Positions 1 to 9,058 are shown, counted from the first letter of the stretch. The stretch is 38,175 bases of DNA from Prevotella sp. (GCA_022779305.1 JALFSW010000090.1:1-38175), one strand, 5' to 3'. The notes: generated by a model from the sequence alone, not told the origin. Program-made: numbers and translations.

Positions 1-1293
1 CATGCCTATGGTGATTACGATGAGTCAGCACTTTTTTCGTATGCCACAGCCCGAACGGTAGAGAGCTTTTATCGCCACCATCTTTCTGGTAATCAACGTG
101 TGGTGTTCCATGCCAATGAATGGCAAACAGGCTTTGCCGTGCTCTTGCTGCAGCAATCCATTCCACAAATTGCATCCATCTTTACCACCCACGCCACTTG
201 CATCGGGCGCAGTATTGCAGGCAACAACAAACCTTTGTATGAATATCTTTGGGCGTACAATGGTGACCAAATGGCAGATGAACTCAACATGCGAAGCAAA
301 CACTCCATCGAGAAACAAACTGCACATAATGTGGATTGTTTCACGACAGTCAGCGAAATTACAGCCAAGGAATGTGCAGAGCTTTTAGATCGCCCCGTTG
401 ATGTAGTGCTGCCCAATGGTTTTGAAGACGATTTCGTTCCAAAAAATAGCGATTTCATCGCAAAAAGAAAGGCAGCTCGCCATCGTTTGCTCGAAGTGGC
501 AGGCGGTCTGATGGGTACAACCTTTACAGACGATACGCTTATCGTTTCAACCAGTGGACGTTATGAATTTAGAAACAAGGGTATTGACGTTTTTGTTGAT
601 AGTTTGAATCGACTGAAACACGATGTGCGGCTCAAGAAAAACGTGGTGGCTTTTATTCAAGTTCCTGGATGGGTGGCTGAACCCCGTAAAGATTTACAAG
701 ACCGTCTGAACGATGCACTTGCACAAACAACGCCCCTCAACGCCCCTTACATCACCCATTGGTTGCACAATATGCAAGAAGATTGTGTGCTGAACCAATT
801 CCGTCATCTTGGCATCACTAATCAAGAGAGCGATAAGGTGAAAATCATTTTCGTGCCTTGTTATCTCAATGGCGATGATGGCGTGTTCAACCTCTCTTAT
901 TATGATATGGTTTTGGGTAATGATCTTTGCGTCTATCCCTCTTATTATGAGCCATGGGGCTATACCCCTTTGGAAGCGGTGGCGTTTAAAGTGCCTTGCA
1001 TTACAACTGATTTGGCAGGTTTCGGACTTTGGGCAAATGAAGTAAAGGGTAGCTATGCAGTGTTGGAAGATGGTGTGAAAGTGGTGCACAGAACCGATTA
1101 TAATTTTGCAGACGTAGCGGAAGAAATCAAAGAAACCATCTTGACATATAGCTATTTCAGCAAACCTGAAATAACGAAATGTCGCAACAACGCATCAAAG
1201 CTCTCAAAGAAAGCATTGTGGAGCAAATTCATCAAACACTACGAAGAAGCCTACGAAAAAGCATTGCTTGGGATGCAACAAAGAATGGGTTAG
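1..1293 (+). CDS. Glycogen synthase, GT3 type (5' truncated by window edge)
   Basis: The frame is open from base 1, so the gene starts upstream; 430 residues are visible. The product should transfer glucose from a nucleotide sugar to the non-reducing end of glycogen in the cytoplasm. It resembles the yeast/animal GT3 glycogen synthases rather than the usual bacterial GT5 GlgA: it has a HANEW block followed by THATCIGR near the start of the visible part. Near the C terminus it has the signature YEPWGYTPLEA, in which two glutamates (codons at 949 and 973) are spaced E-x7-E as in GT3/GT5 catalytic sites, then TTDLAGFG. The C-terminal arginine cluster that mediates glucose-6-phosphate control in yeast is not evident. 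The phosphorylase gene follows 56 bp downstream, which supports a glycogen operon. The family assignment is confident; the missing N terminus prevents checking total length. Confidence 0.9.
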   Translation, partial: HAYGDYDESALFSYATARTVESFYRHHLSGNQRVVFHANEWQTGFAVLLLQQSIPQIASIFTTHATCIGRSIAGNNKPLYEYLWAYNGDQMADELNMRSKHSIEKQTAHNVDCFTTVSEITAKECAELLDRPVDVVLPNGFEDDFVPKNSDFIAKRKAARHRLLEVAGGLMGTTFTDDTLIVSTSGRYEFRNKGIDVFVDSLNRLKHDVRLKKNVVAFIQVPGWVAEPRKDLQDRLNDALAQTTPLNAPYITHWLHNMQEDCVLNQFRHLGITNQESDKVKIIFVPCYLNGDDGVFNLSYYDMVLGNDLCVYPSYYEPWGYTPLEAVAFKVPCITTDLAGFGLWANEVKGSYAVLEDGVKVVHRTDYNFADVAEEIKETILTYSYFSKPEITKCRNNASKLSKKALWSKFIKHYEEAYEKALLGMQQRMG

Positions 1294-1349
1294 GTTGTAA
1301 AAGATAAATATAAGTTTTCAAGATAATAACATTTTCAATAGATAACAAT

Positions 1350-3908
1350 ATGAAGATTAAAGCAGATTATTCTAACGAGCCTCATTGGAAAGAGGTGAAC
1401 ATCAAATCGAGCCTTCCAAAAGAGCTTGCATGTCTCGATGAAATCGCACATAATATGTGGTTTGGATGGAACCACGATGCGCGAGAACTATTCAAAAGTC
1501 TCGATGAAACTCTCTATGAGGAGGTTCGCCACAATCCTGTTTTGTTACTCGAACGCTTAAGCTACGAGCGCAAGGAGGCTGTTGTGAAGGATAAGGATTT
1601 GATGAAGAAAGTGAAGGATGTTTACAAGCAATTCACAACCTACATGTCTGTGAAACCAGATGCAAAGCGTCCTTCAGTGGCTTACTTCTGTATGGAGTTT
1701 GGATTGAACCAAACATTGAAGATTTATTCAGGAGGTTTGGGTATGCTCGCTGGCGACTATCTCAAAGAAGCATCAGATTCAAACGTAGATCTCTGTGCCG
1801 TTGGTTTCCTTTATCGTTACGGCTATTTCCGTCAGAGCCTTTCAATGGACGGACAACAAATCGCTAAGTACGACGCTCAAAACTTCAACTCGCTCCCAAT
1901 AGAACGCGTTTTGGATGAAAACGGTAACCAAGTGGTTGTGGATGTGCCTTATAACAACTATCACGTGCATGCACTTGTATGGGTAGCGAATGTTGGTCGT
2001 ATCAAACTCTACTTGTTGGATACAGACAACGAAATGAATTCAGAGTTCGATCGCCCAATCACACACGCCCTCTATGGTGGTGACTGGGAAAACCGCATCA
2101 AGCAAGAAATCTTGTTGGGTATCGGTGGTATATTGACTTTGAAAAAGCTCGGCATTAAGAAAGATATCTATCATTGCAATGAAGGGCATGCTGCTCTTTG
2201 CAACTTGCAACGCCTTTGCGATTATATCGAAGAAGGAATGACCTTCAATCAAGCAATGGAACTTGTGCGTGCATCGTCTATCTACACCGTACATACCCCT
2301 GTTCCCGCAGGTCACGACTACTTCGATGAAGAACTCTTCGGAAAATATATGGGTGCTTATCCTGCAAAATTGGGCATCTCATGGGAAGAATTTATCGGTA
2401 TGGGACGCACCAACCCAAGCGATCATAGCGAACGTTTCTGTATGAGTACGTTTGCTTGCAACACATCGCAAGAAATCAATGGTGTTTCACGCCTCCACGG
2501 ATGGGTGAGCCAAAAGATGTTTGCCCCACTATGGAAAGGCTACTTCCCAGAAGAAAATGCAGTGGGCTACGTCACCAATGGTGTACACTTCCCAACATGG
2601 ACTGCAACCGAATGGCGTCGTGTTTATGACAAATACTTCGATAAAAACTTCCTTGCCGACCAAAGCAATGAAAGCATTTGGCATGCTATTTACAACGTTT
2701 CAGACGATGAAATCTGGGAAACCAGAATGGCATTGAAGAACAAACTCATTAAATACATCCGCGATAAGTTCACGCAACAATGGTTGCGCAACCAAGGCGA
2801 CCCTGCAAAGGTGGTTTCTATCTTGGAAAAAATTAACCCAAATGCGTTGATGATTGGTTTCTGTCGTCGTTTTGCTACTTACAAACGTGCACACCTTCTT
2901 TTCACTGATCTCGATCGTTTGGAAAAGATCGTGAACAATCCTGAACGTCCAGTGCTCTTCTTCTTCTCTGGAAAAGCTCACCCAGCAGATGGCGCAGGAC
3001 AAGGACTTATCAAGCGCATCTTCGATATTTCTCGCATGCCACAGTTCCTCGGTAAAATCATTTTCTTGGAAGACTACGACATGGAACTTGCACGCAGACT
3101 CGTATCGGGTGTTGATATTTGGATGAACACACCTACACGTCCGCTCGAAGCCAGTGGTACTTCAGGTGAAAAGGCTGAAATGAATGGTGTTGTCAATCTC
3201 TCAGTACTCGATGGTTGGTGGGTGGAAGGCTACCGCGAAGGCGCAGGTTGGGCACTCCCAGAAAAGCGTACTTATCAGAACCAAGCTCATCAAGACCAAC
3301 TCGACGCGGCAACCATCTACAGTTTGCTCGAAAACGACATCACACCGCTCTACTTCAATAAGACAGCGGGAAAGACCTATTCAGCAGATTGGGTGAAAGT
3401 GGTAAAGAATTCGATTGCAACCATTGCTCCTCACTATACGATGAAAAGACAGTTGGACGATTACTATACAAAATTCTACAACAAGCAAGCTGCACGTTCA
3501 AAGCAACTCCATGCTAACGACAATAAATTGGCAAAGGAAATTGCACTTTGGAAAGAAACCGTTGCAGAGCGTTGGGATAATATTCATGTAGTGAATTCAA
3601 ATGTTGAAGCACTCGATGACGTTGTAACAGGAAAGAAAACAAAACTTGTCTACACCATCGACGAGCAAGGATTGCAAGACGCAGTGGGCTTAGAATTGGT
3701 ACTTCTGCATGCAAACCCAGTGGAAGATATCAGTGTTCACAAGGTGTTGCCATTCGAATTGGTGAAGACCGAAGGTAATCTTCACACCTTTGAGCTCAAC
3801 TTTGAACCAGCAACCGCAGGTGCCTATAAGTGTGCTGTTCGCATGTATCCAAAGAACGAATTGCTTCCTCACCGTCAAGACTTTGCTTATGTGAAGTGGC
3901 TTGACTAA
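1350..3908 (+). CDS. glgP: Alpha-glucan phosphorylase (GT35, DUF3417-containing form)
   Basis: This 852-residue enzyme should release glucose-1-phosphate from glycogen or maltodextrin using phosphate and pyridoxal phosphate. Residues about 15-115 match the N-terminal DUF3417 region ([15 protein letters not shown]), typical of the archaeal/Thermotoga-like branch of short phosphorylases. The phosphorylase core starts around [10 protein letters not shown]. The PLP site lies in [14 protein letters not shown], where K608 is the predicted Schiff-base lysine; [13 protein letters not shown] follows. The family usually shows GMK here, and this protein has GEK. The start is the ATG after an A/T-rich leader with no clear Shine-Dalgarno site, as is normal in Bacteroidetes. 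It lies directly downstream of a glycogen synthase and is closed by a strong terminator, so synthesis and breakdown genes are probably co-transcribed. Confidence 0.95.
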   Translation: MKIKADYSNEPHWKEVNIKSSLPKELACLDEIAHNMWFGWNHDARELFKSLDETLYEEVRHNPVLLLERLSYERKEAVVKDKDLMKKVKDVYKQFTTYMSVKPDAKRPSVAYFCMEFGLNQTLKIYSGGLGMLAGDYLKEASDSNVDLCAVGFLYRYGYFRQSLSMDGQQIAKYDAQNFNSLPIERVLDENGNQVVVDVPYNNYHVHALVWVANVGRIKLYLLDTDNEMNSEFDRPITHALYGGDWENRIKQEILLGIGGILTLKKLGIKKDIYHCNEGHAALCNLQRLCDYIEEGMTFNQAMELVRASSIYTVHTPVPAGHDYFDEELFGKYMGAYPAKLGISWEEFIGMGRTNPSDHSERFCMSTFACNTSQEINGVSRLHGWVSQKMFAPLWKGYFPEENAVGYVTNGVHFPTWTATEWRRVYDKYFDKNFLADQSNESIWHAIYNVSDDEIWETRMALKNKLIKYIRDKFTQQWLRNQGDPAKVVSILEKINPNALMIGFCRRFATYKRAHLLFTDLDRLEKIVNNPERPVLFFFSGKAHPADGAGQGLIKRIFDISRMPQFLGKIIFLEDYDMELARRLVSGVDIWMNTPTRPLEASGTSGEKAEMNGVVNLSVLDGWWVEGYREGAGWALPEKRTYQNQAHQDQLDAATIYSLLENDITPLYFNKTAGKTYSADWVKVVKNSIATIAPHYTMKRQLDDYYTKFYNKQAARSKQLHANDNKLAKEIALWKETVAERWDNIHVVNSNVEALDDVVTGKKTKLVYTIDEQGLQDAVGLELVLLHANPVEDISVHKVLPFELVKTEGNLHTFELNFEPATAGAYKCAVRMYPKNELLPHRQDFAYVKWLD

Positions 3909-3939
3909 GCAAGCATAAAAATCTTTTTCCATATATTTT

Positions 3940-3980
3940 ACCTCTCAAAAGTTCGGAAGGCTTTTGGGAGGTTTTTATTT
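3940..3980 (+). terminator. Rho-independent terminator after glgP
   Basis: A 12-bp stem (acctctcaaaag at 3940-3951 with cttttgggaggt at 3961-3972, one G-T pair) with a 9-nt loop runs directly into TTTTTATTT. It separates the glycogen genes from the lipoprotein cluster. Confidence 0.85.
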
Positions 3981-4031
3981 GGTGAGGGAATGACCACAAT
4001 AAACCGCCCAATTTTGCGTTATATACACAAT

Positions 4032-5495
4032 ATGAAGAATTTAAAAGCATTATCCCTCTGTCTCATATTCGCTGCCATCCTATCATTGGTAGCTTGCACA
4101 GATGATGATTCGTTCACACGTTCAACGAATAACCGCCTGACTTTTTCTGTTGATACGCTGCGGATGGATACTACATTTTCACGCATTCCCACTGCCACAA
4201 AAACCTTTTGGGTTTATAATCGTTCGGGCAATGGCATACGCTTGTCGAATGTTCGATTAGAGAAAGGCAACCAAACTGGTTTTCGTGTGAATGTAGATGG
4301 CATCTATCTCGGACAGAGTAGCGGTTTTCAAGTGAACGATTTAGAGGTGAGAAACAAAGATAGCATTCGTGTTTTTGTGGAACTCACATCTTCAACAACA
4401 GGTAAGGAAGACCCTACATTGATAGAGGATAATTTGCTTTTCACGCTCGAAAGTGGGGTGCAACAGAAAGTGAACCTCAATGCTTATAGCTGGGATGCAG
4501 AAGTGATAGACGATTGGGAGATTAAAAACGACACCTCGATACAATCCACTCGCCCTATCATGGTGCGCAAATCCATTACCATTGCACGTCACGCGTCGCT
4601 TCATATAGGTGCAGGCACGAAGATTTATTTTGCCAATTCGGCAGGAATAGACGTTTATGGGCAGCTCTTTATAGATGGAACAGCGGAAAACAATGTGGTA
4701 TTGCGTGGCAACCGATTAGACAATATGTTCGATTACTTGCCCTACGACCGTGTGAGCGGACAATGGCGAGGCATTCACTTTTATGAATCGAGCTATGGCA
4801 ATCAAATTCTTTACACCGACCTGCATTCTGCCTACAATGGCATTGTTTGTGATTCGGCAAATGTTGAATATCTCAAAGTGGCGTTAAAGTATAGCACTGT
4901 TCATAATTGTCAGGGTTATGGCATCTTTGCTGTAAACAGCCGATTGCAGATCTATAATTCGCAAATCTCAAATACGCTCAACGATTGTTTGGCGATTGTG
5001 GGCGGACACACCGTCATTGCACATTCAACATTGGCACAGTTTTATCCCTTCGATTCAAAACGGGGCTATGCTTTCAGTCTGACCGATACTTACAACGGAA
5101 AAGAATATGGGTTGAATATCTTTAAAATGCAGAACACACTGGCAACAGCATACGCTGCCGATGCGATACTCATTGCATTGAAGAACGAAAAGAATAAAAA
5201 CTATATATTTGAAAACACCATCTTGCGCAAATCCAAACCAAAAGAAATCGATGCACAAAGATATAAAAACATCATTTGGGAGGAAACCACCGACACCGTG
5301 AGTGGAGGCGAAAAGAACTTTGTCAAAGTTGATGCTGAAAAGCAAGCCTACGATTTCCATCTCTCTGAAAAATCGAAAGCACGTGATGCAGGAGTTGCTT
5401 TGAGCTTGGGCATCAGCACCACCGACAGAGATGGAACGACACGCTCGGGCAACCCCGATATAGGATGTTATGAATATGTAGCCCCTAAGAAATAA
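4032..5495 (+). CDS. Surface lipoprotein with right-handed parallel beta-helix
   Basis: The chosen start, ATG at 4032, gives 487 residues and places a lipoprotein signal at the N terminus: MKNLKALSLC, a hydrophobic stretch, then LSLVAC with C22 as the lipidated cysteine. A longer in-frame start at 3990 would put 14 polar residues before the signal and is unlikely. C22 is followed by TDDD; acidic residues right after the cysteine resemble the Bacteroidetes lipoprotein export signal, so surface exposure is plausible. The middle (about residues 160-400) has irregular short strands and turns such as HASLHIGAGTKIYF and NGIVCDSANVEYLKV, typical of pectate-lyase-like beta-helices. The protein ends with NPDIGCYEY, a common ending of such repeats. 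No catalytic residues can be named and the substrate is unknown. It appears to be the first gene of a cluster with cdd and a DUF3298-type gene. Confidence 0.8.
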   Translation: MKNLKALSLCLIFAAILSLVACTDDDSFTRSTNNRLTFSVDTLRMDTTFSRIPTATKTFWVYNRSGNGIRLSNVRLEKGNQTGFRVNVDGIYLGQSSGFQVNDLEVRNKDSIRVFVELTSSTTGKEDPTLIEDNLLFTLESGVQQKVNLNAYSWDAEVIDDWEIKNDTSIQSTRPIMVRKSITIARHASLHIGAGTKIYFANSAGIDVYGQLFIDGTAENNVVLRGNRLDNMFDYLPYDRVSGQWRGIHFYESSYGNQILYTDLHSAYNGIVCDSANVEYLKVALKYSTVHNCQGYGIFAVNSRLQIYNSQISNTLNDCLAIVGGHTVIAHSTLAQFYPFDSKRGYAFSLTDTYNGKEYGLNIFKMQNTLATAYAADAILIALKNEKNKNYIFENTILRKSKPKEIDAQRYKNIIWEETTDTVSGGEKNFVKVDAEKQAYDFHLSEKSKARDAGVALSLGISTTDRDGTTRSGNPDIGCYEYVAPKK

Positions 5496-5509
5496 GCAAC
5501 AAAACAACG

Positions 5510-5989
5510 ATGAAAACAATTGAATTTAACCTTCGCATCACGTTCTGCCTTTTAGAGGAATTATCAGAAGGCGATCAAGCATTGTTGAAGCAGGCGATGG
5601 ATGCGACACGCAATAGTTATTCGCCCTACAGTAGGTTTGCTGTTGGTGCGGCACTGCGACTTGCCAACAACACAATTGTGCAAGGAGCCAATCAAGAAAA
5701 TGCAGCCTTTCCATCGGGATTATGTGCCGAACGTGCAGCAATATTTGCTGCCCAGTCGGTAAGTCCAGAACAGGCAATTACCGATATTGCCATTGCAGCA
5801 CATAATGGTGGCGGATTTACGAAACAGCCGATTGTTCCTTGCGGTGCTTGTCGGCAAGTGATCCTTGAAATGGAAGACCGCTATCAACGCCCTGTGCGCC
5901 TCCTTCTTTATGGAACAGAGGGTGTTTATGTGATCAATTCTGTTAAAGACATTTTACCCCTGCAATTTGTGGGCGATTCAATGAAATAG
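5510..5989 (+). CDS. cdd: Cytidine deaminase
   Basis: This 159-residue zinc enzyme should deaminate cytidine and deoxycytidine to uridine and deoxyuridine in pyrimidine salvage. The signature is complete: SPYSRFAVGAAL near residues 38-49; the catalytic C72-A-E74 motif in GLCAERAAI, where E74 is the proton shuttle and C72 a zinc ligand; and PCGACRQV with zinc ligands C111 and C114. This is the three-cysteine arrangement of the small homotetrameric class. The N terminus is about 20 residues longer than in the compact bacterial enzymes, which is not unusual in this phylum. The gene starts 14 bp after the lipoprotein stop and ends 25 bp before the next start, so co-transcription is likely. No functional link to either neighbour is obvious. 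Confidence 0.95.
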   Translation: MKTIEFNLRITFCLLEELSEGDQALLKQAMDATRNSYSPYSRFAVGAALRLANNTIVQGANQENAAFPSGLCAERAAIFAAQSVSPEQAITDIAIAAHNGGGFTKQPIVPCGACRQVILEMEDRYQRPVRLLLYGTEGVYVINSVKDILPLQFVGDSMK

Positions 5990-6014
5990 CAAACTCATTT
6001 AATCAAAATATGAG

Positions 6015-6887
6015 ATGAGACAAAACCTACTTTCTTTTTTGGGTGCAATCCTTTTGATTGCTGGGTTTCCTGTGGTTGCCGAAGCCGTAAATTATCCTGT
6101 AGAAGCACAGTATGAGTTGCGTTCTGTGCGGCATTCTTTACAAACAAAAACAAGTAAAACAGATGTAAGGGTTGAAATAGACTTGCCCGATGGCTCATCC
6201 TTACTTGCCCGCACCATTCTCAAAGACATCAAAGATTATTTGGCTGTGGGGCAAATGAATGGGAAAAGGCAACCGCTTGCGGTAAGTGATAAAAGTAATC
6301 TTGTTGCCGAAGCGGTGAAGCAACACAGTGCTTATCTGCAAAAATCGTTTGACGAACTCACTCAAGGCGCAACTACTGAAGAAGCGAAGGAAATGCAAGA
6401 ATACTATGCTAATGTGCAATACGTTCGTCATATAGGGGCTACAAAGATTGTCGACACACCACAATATGTTACCTATAAATATGAAACGTATATGTATGAG
6501 GGTGGGGCGCATGGCATGACTTTTCGCTCTGTAACCACTTATCTCAAACCCAACGGAAAGAAGTTGGGAAACATCGTTGATAAAACTAAACTGCGACAAT
6601 TGCAAAAGCTGTTGGCAAACGGACTTTCTCGCTATTTCAAGAAGTCGGGTTATCCCGATATGACACCTGCAAAGGTGCGCAAAGAATTGTTCTTCACTAA
6701 GGGCATTATACCGCTGCCATCCGGAAAACCTTATTTGGTGAAGCGAGGCGTAGCCTTTGTTTATCAGCAATATGAGATAGGTCCTTATGCCATCGGTATG
6801 CCAACTTTTGTCATACCCTATAAGAATATCTATCCTTATCTCACACCTGAGGGCAAGAAAATAGTTAAACCGTTCTTGCAAAAGTGA
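6015..6887 (+). CDS. Secreted DUF3298/RsiV-like domain protein
   Basis: The protein has 290 residues, with a type I signal peptide of about 23 residues (MRQNLLSFLGAILLIAGF, cleavage near VAEA). The mature part carries landmarks of the DUF4163/DUF3298 family: YMYEGGAHGMT around residue 155-165 and the C-terminal YEIGPYAIGMPTFVIPY. Relatives are exported or membrane-anchored proteins of poorly known role; one member, RsiV of Bacillus, is an anti-sigma factor that binds lysozyme. No transmembrane anti-sigma segment is visible here, so a direct RsiV-like role is not supported. The start is the ATG at 6015; an ATG five bases earlier is followed at once by a stop in its frame. It is the last gene of the lipoprotein-cdd cluster and is followed by a bidirectional terminator. 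Confidence 0.85.
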   Translation: MRQNLLSFLGAILLIAGFPVVAEAVNYPVEAQYELRSVRHSLQTKTSKTDVRVEIDLPDGSSLLARTILKDIKDYLAVGQMNGKRQPLAVSDKSNLVAEAVKQHSAYLQKSFDELTQGATTEEAKEMQEYYANVQYVRHIGATKIVDTPQYVTYKYETYMYEGGAHGMTFRSVTTYLKPNGKKLGNIVDKTKLRQLQKLLANGLSRYFKKSGYPDMTPAKVRKELFFTKGIIPLPSGKPYLVKRGVAFVYQQYEIGPYAIGMPTFVIPYKNIYPYLTPEGKKIVKPFLQK

Positions 6888-6921
6888 TGCATTATTGTAT
6901 CAACTGCACGACAAATAAATG

Positions 6922-6964
6922 AAAATCGGAGTATAGAGCGAATTTTTCTATACTCCGATTTTTT
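6922..6964. terminator. Bidirectional terminator between convergent genes
   Basis: A perfect 15-bp stem (aaaatcggagtatag at 6922-6936 with its complement at 6948-6962) is flanked by A-rich sequence on the left and a T run on the right. It can therefore terminate both the DUF3298 gene on + and the membrane protein gene on -. Confidence 0.85.
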
Positions 6965-7019
6965 ATTCTGAGGCTTCCTTGTGAAAGCCATCAAATATCT
7001 TTTGCGACAAAACGAGGAC

Positions 7020-8201
7020 TTATCCGAAGACGAGGAAAAGCCCATGTGCTACGAGGGCAGCCACCAAACCACCTACGCAGTGCGACATGATGGCTTTCGA
7101 TGTGAGTTCGCGGTAGCCGATGGTATCGAGCATTGCTGTGTGTGTGCTCAAAAAACCACTCCAACACATACCAATTCCAGTGAACACAGCGATTGCGTTT
7201 CCGTCAATCCAGCCCTGTGCGAGGAAGTTGGGCACAAGACTAAGGGCAGCTCCTACAGCCCCTAAAGCCGTGATAGGGAAAGCAATTTGATGTGGATCTG
7301 AAAAACCAAAGAGTGGTTGCAATAACCAATCAAGTTTGTTGGCGAGCGTAGGCAGAATAGCAATACCCTCATAGGCTTTTCCCGTAAATGTTCCGTCGGC
7401 ACTCGGACCGAAGGTGAGAATCATTACAAGCGTGGAAATAATCAATACGCCAGGAATGATCGATATTCCCACTTCAACCCCCGATTTCCCACCATCAAGC
7501 AAAGAATTGAGCGTGCGAAGGAATGTAGATTTTTCTTCCTGATGAGTGGGACGTTCCGCTTGCTTTTCAAATTGTTCTGAATCAAGTGCATTTTCTTCTT
7601 TGTACTGTGGGTAGGCTTTGAGAACGAAGTACTGCATCAGTCGTGTGGAAACTATACAGCCACAACATGCCCCCACAAAGCCCAAAAGCGGTTCAAGCAT
7701 ATAGCCCTGTCCGAGCATAAAAACAATGACAATCAGCCCCATTCCGAATGCTGTTCCGAAATTGGTCAGTGAGATGTACTGATACTTCTTGAAGTAGCCA
7801 CTGAAATGTTTGTCGTGTGCCAAAGTAATGATGGCGGGATTGTCAGAGAGAAACGTCAGCACAGCACCCAGCGACGCCACTCCCGGCAAACGAAAGACAG
7901 GACGCATGAGCGGACGGAGAACCTTTTCTATTAAATCTACTACGCCAAACTCAACGAACAATTTTCCGAGTGCACCCGTGAGTACACAGATAGCCATCAA
8001 GTAGAAACACGTGTTGAGCAACAAGTCGTGTGCCGTGTGCATAATGGTATTGAGCATGGGTGCCATTCCCATTTTCCACCCAATTCCTCCAAAAAGTGCA
8101 ACGATGATAACCAAGCAAATGAGCCCTTTGGGCAATAGATGTTTCTTTGTTTTCGCAGAGCAAGATTGCTCTGGACATTCAGTTTTGTGTTTGTTTTCCA
8201 T
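7020..8201 (-). CDS. Gate-domain (nucleoside recognition) membrane protein, YjiH-like
   Basis: This 393-residue inner-membrane protein is the only convincing minus-strand gene. It has roughly nine or ten hydrophobic segments, with the first around residues 26-46 (GLICLVIIVALFGGIGW) and the last ending at the C terminus. It contains blocks characteristic of the Gate/nucleoside-recognition superfamily: LTFLSDNPAIITLA, FGTAFGMGLIVIVFMLG and GVEVGISIIPGVLIISTLVM. The end, SGFLSTHTAMLDTIGYR, resembles YjiH-type members. A soluble acidic stretch (about 203-230) links two membrane halves. The transported molecule is not known; the name of the domain does not prove nucleoside transport. The N-terminal tail has two cysteines (CPEQSC). 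It is convergent with the cdd cluster and divergent from the rimP operon, so it is a single-gene unit. Confidence 0.85.
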   Translation of the reverse strand: MENKHKTECPEQSCSAKTKKHLLPKGLICLVIIVALFGGIGWKMGMAPMLNTIMHTAHDLLLNTCFYLMAICVLTGALGKLFVEFGVVDLIEKVLRPLMRPVFRLPGVASLGAVLTFLSDNPAIITLAHDKHFSGYFKKYQYISLTNFGTAFGMGLIVIVFMLGQGYMLEPLLGFVGACCGCIVSTRLMQYFVLKAYPQYKEENALDSEQFEKQAERPTHQEEKSTFLRTLNSLLDGGKSGVEVGISIIPGVLIISTLVMILTFGPSADGTFTGKAYEGIAILPTLANKLDWLLQPLFGFSDPHQIAFPITALGAVGAALSLVPNFLAQGWIDGNAIAVFTGIGMCWSGFLSTHTAMLDTIGYRELTSKAIMSHCVGGLVAALVAHGLFLVFG

Positions 8202-8389
8202 TATTCAGATTTAAATTTGGCGGTAAAATTACGTGTTTTCAATTGAATAAACAAGAAAACCATATCAAAATTTCTACTAAAACATGCTTTTTGGACAACA
8301 CATTCAGGTTATAGAAATTTTATCGCTGCAACACAATGAGAAAACACTGATATCTTGCACTGAAATAGAACATCCTATACTTACTGTGT

Positions 8390-8449
8390 AACTGAGGCTC
8401 ACTTGTGTTCCAATTAAGGCTCATTTACACGCTAACTGAGGCTCACTTG
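8390..8449. repeat. Array of three 16-bp units with 22-bp period
   Basis: The unit aactgaggctcacttg occurs at 8390-8405 and 8434-8449. A degenerate copy (aattaaggctcattta) lies exactly between them at 8412-8427, so units repeat every 22 bp with 6-bp spacers. The same unit forms a second array at 21315-21397. The period is not a multiple of three, so it is not coding. It lies in the 386-bp divergent intergenic region (8202-8587), upstream of the rimP promoter. The remaining part of that region is AT-rich and shows no other feature. Confidence 0.75.
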
Positions 8450-8498
8450 CAAAACGCCTATTTTTTGTGCGACAGAAAGCGGAAAAACATCGGTTTTC

Positions 8499-8529
8499 TT
8501 TGTGGAAAGAAAAAAAGTTTGTAATTTTG
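8499..8529 (+). promoter_or_regulatory. Predicted promoter of rimP-nusA-infB
   Basis: TTTG at 8499-8502 and TAATTTTG at 8522-8529 are 19 bp apart. They fit the Bacteroidetes -33/-7 pattern (TTTG, TAnnTTTG). Transcription would begin near 8535, giving a leader of roughly 50 nt. Confidence 0.6.
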
Positions 8530-8542
8530 CATCGTTCAGAGG

Positions 8543-8573
8543 AATGAGGGGCTTTTGTAGCTCCTCATTTTTC
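8543..8573 (+). promoter_or_regulatory. Leader hairpin upstream of rimP (possible attenuator)
   Basis: The sequences aatgaggggct (8543-8553) and agctcctcatt (8559-8569) pair over 11 positions with one mismatch and a 5-nt loop. A short T run (TTT after the stem's own TT) follows. It sits between the predicted promoter and the rimP ATG at 8588. An attenuator role is inferred from position. Confidence 0.5.
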
Positions 8574-8587
8574 ATATTTGAAAGCGT

Positions 8588-9055
8588 ATGATAGATAAAA
8601 ACGTTGTAAAAGAAATCGTAAACGAATGGCTCACGGAGATGGACTATTTTTTGGTAGACGTTCAAGTGAGTACAGACAACCGCATCGTTGTTGAAATCGA
8701 TCACATCGATGGTGTGTGGATCGAAGACTGTGTGGAGTTGAGTCGCTACATAGAAGAACGCCTGTCAAGAGACGAACACGACTACGAATTGGAAGTAGGG
8801 TCGGCTGGTTTGGGGCAGCCTTTCAAGGTGGAACAGCAATATCACAATTTCGTTGGAAAAGAAGTGGAGGTGCTGACAGCCGAAGGTAAGAAAGTGAAAG
8901 GCATATTGAAAGCCGTTGACGGACGAAACTTTACGGTCGCAGTTAATGAAAAAGTGACCGTAGAGGGAAAGAAACGCCCTGTGAAAATGGACGTAGACCA
9001 TGCGTTCAATATGGATGAAGTAAAATATACAAAATATATAATAAGTTTCAAGTAA
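8588..9055 (+). CDS. rimP: Ribosome maturation factor RimP
   Basis: This 155-residue protein should assist late maturation of the 30S ribosomal subunit. The N-terminal alpha/beta domain carries the family pattern LVDVQVSTDNRIVVEIDHIDGVWIEDCVELSRYIEERL, here written only in part as VEIDHIDGV and CVELSRYIEERL. It is followed by YELEVGSAGLGQPFK, the conserved hinge region (GSAG in place of the more common SSPG). The C-terminal SH3-like domain spans about residues 85-155 (VGKEVEVLTAEGKKVKGIL). It starts the rimP-nusA-infB operon, an arrangement conserved across bacteria, and nusA begins 3 bp after its stop. The length is normal for the family. Confidence 0.93.
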   Translation: MIDKNVVKEIVNEWLTEMDYFLVDVQVSTDNRIVVEIDHIDGVWIEDCVELSRYIEERLSRDEHDYELEVGSAGLGQPFKVEQQYHNFVGKEVEVLTAEGKKVKGILKAVDGRNFTVAVNEKVTVEGKKRPVKMDVDHAFNMDEVKYTKYIISFK

Positions 9056-9058
9056 GCT

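Noticed and set aside
6968..6981. A single match (ctgaggcttccttg) to the core of the 22-bp array unit
   Set aside because: Only 12 of 14 positions match, it is solitary and has no 22-bp neighbour, so chance cannot be excluded.
6981..7265. A 94-codon plus-strand ORF antisense to the end of the membrane protein gene
   Set aside because: It is entirely the complement of a well-supported coding region and its start lies just after a bidirectional terminator.
8390..8449. CRISPR array
   Set aside because: The units are 16 bp with 6-bp spacers, far too short for CRISPR, and no cas genes are present.
8432..8704. A 90-codon minus-strand ORF overlapping the start of rimP
   Set aside because: It overlaps a conserved gene and reads through the repeat array and the promoter region; no signal or family resemblance.
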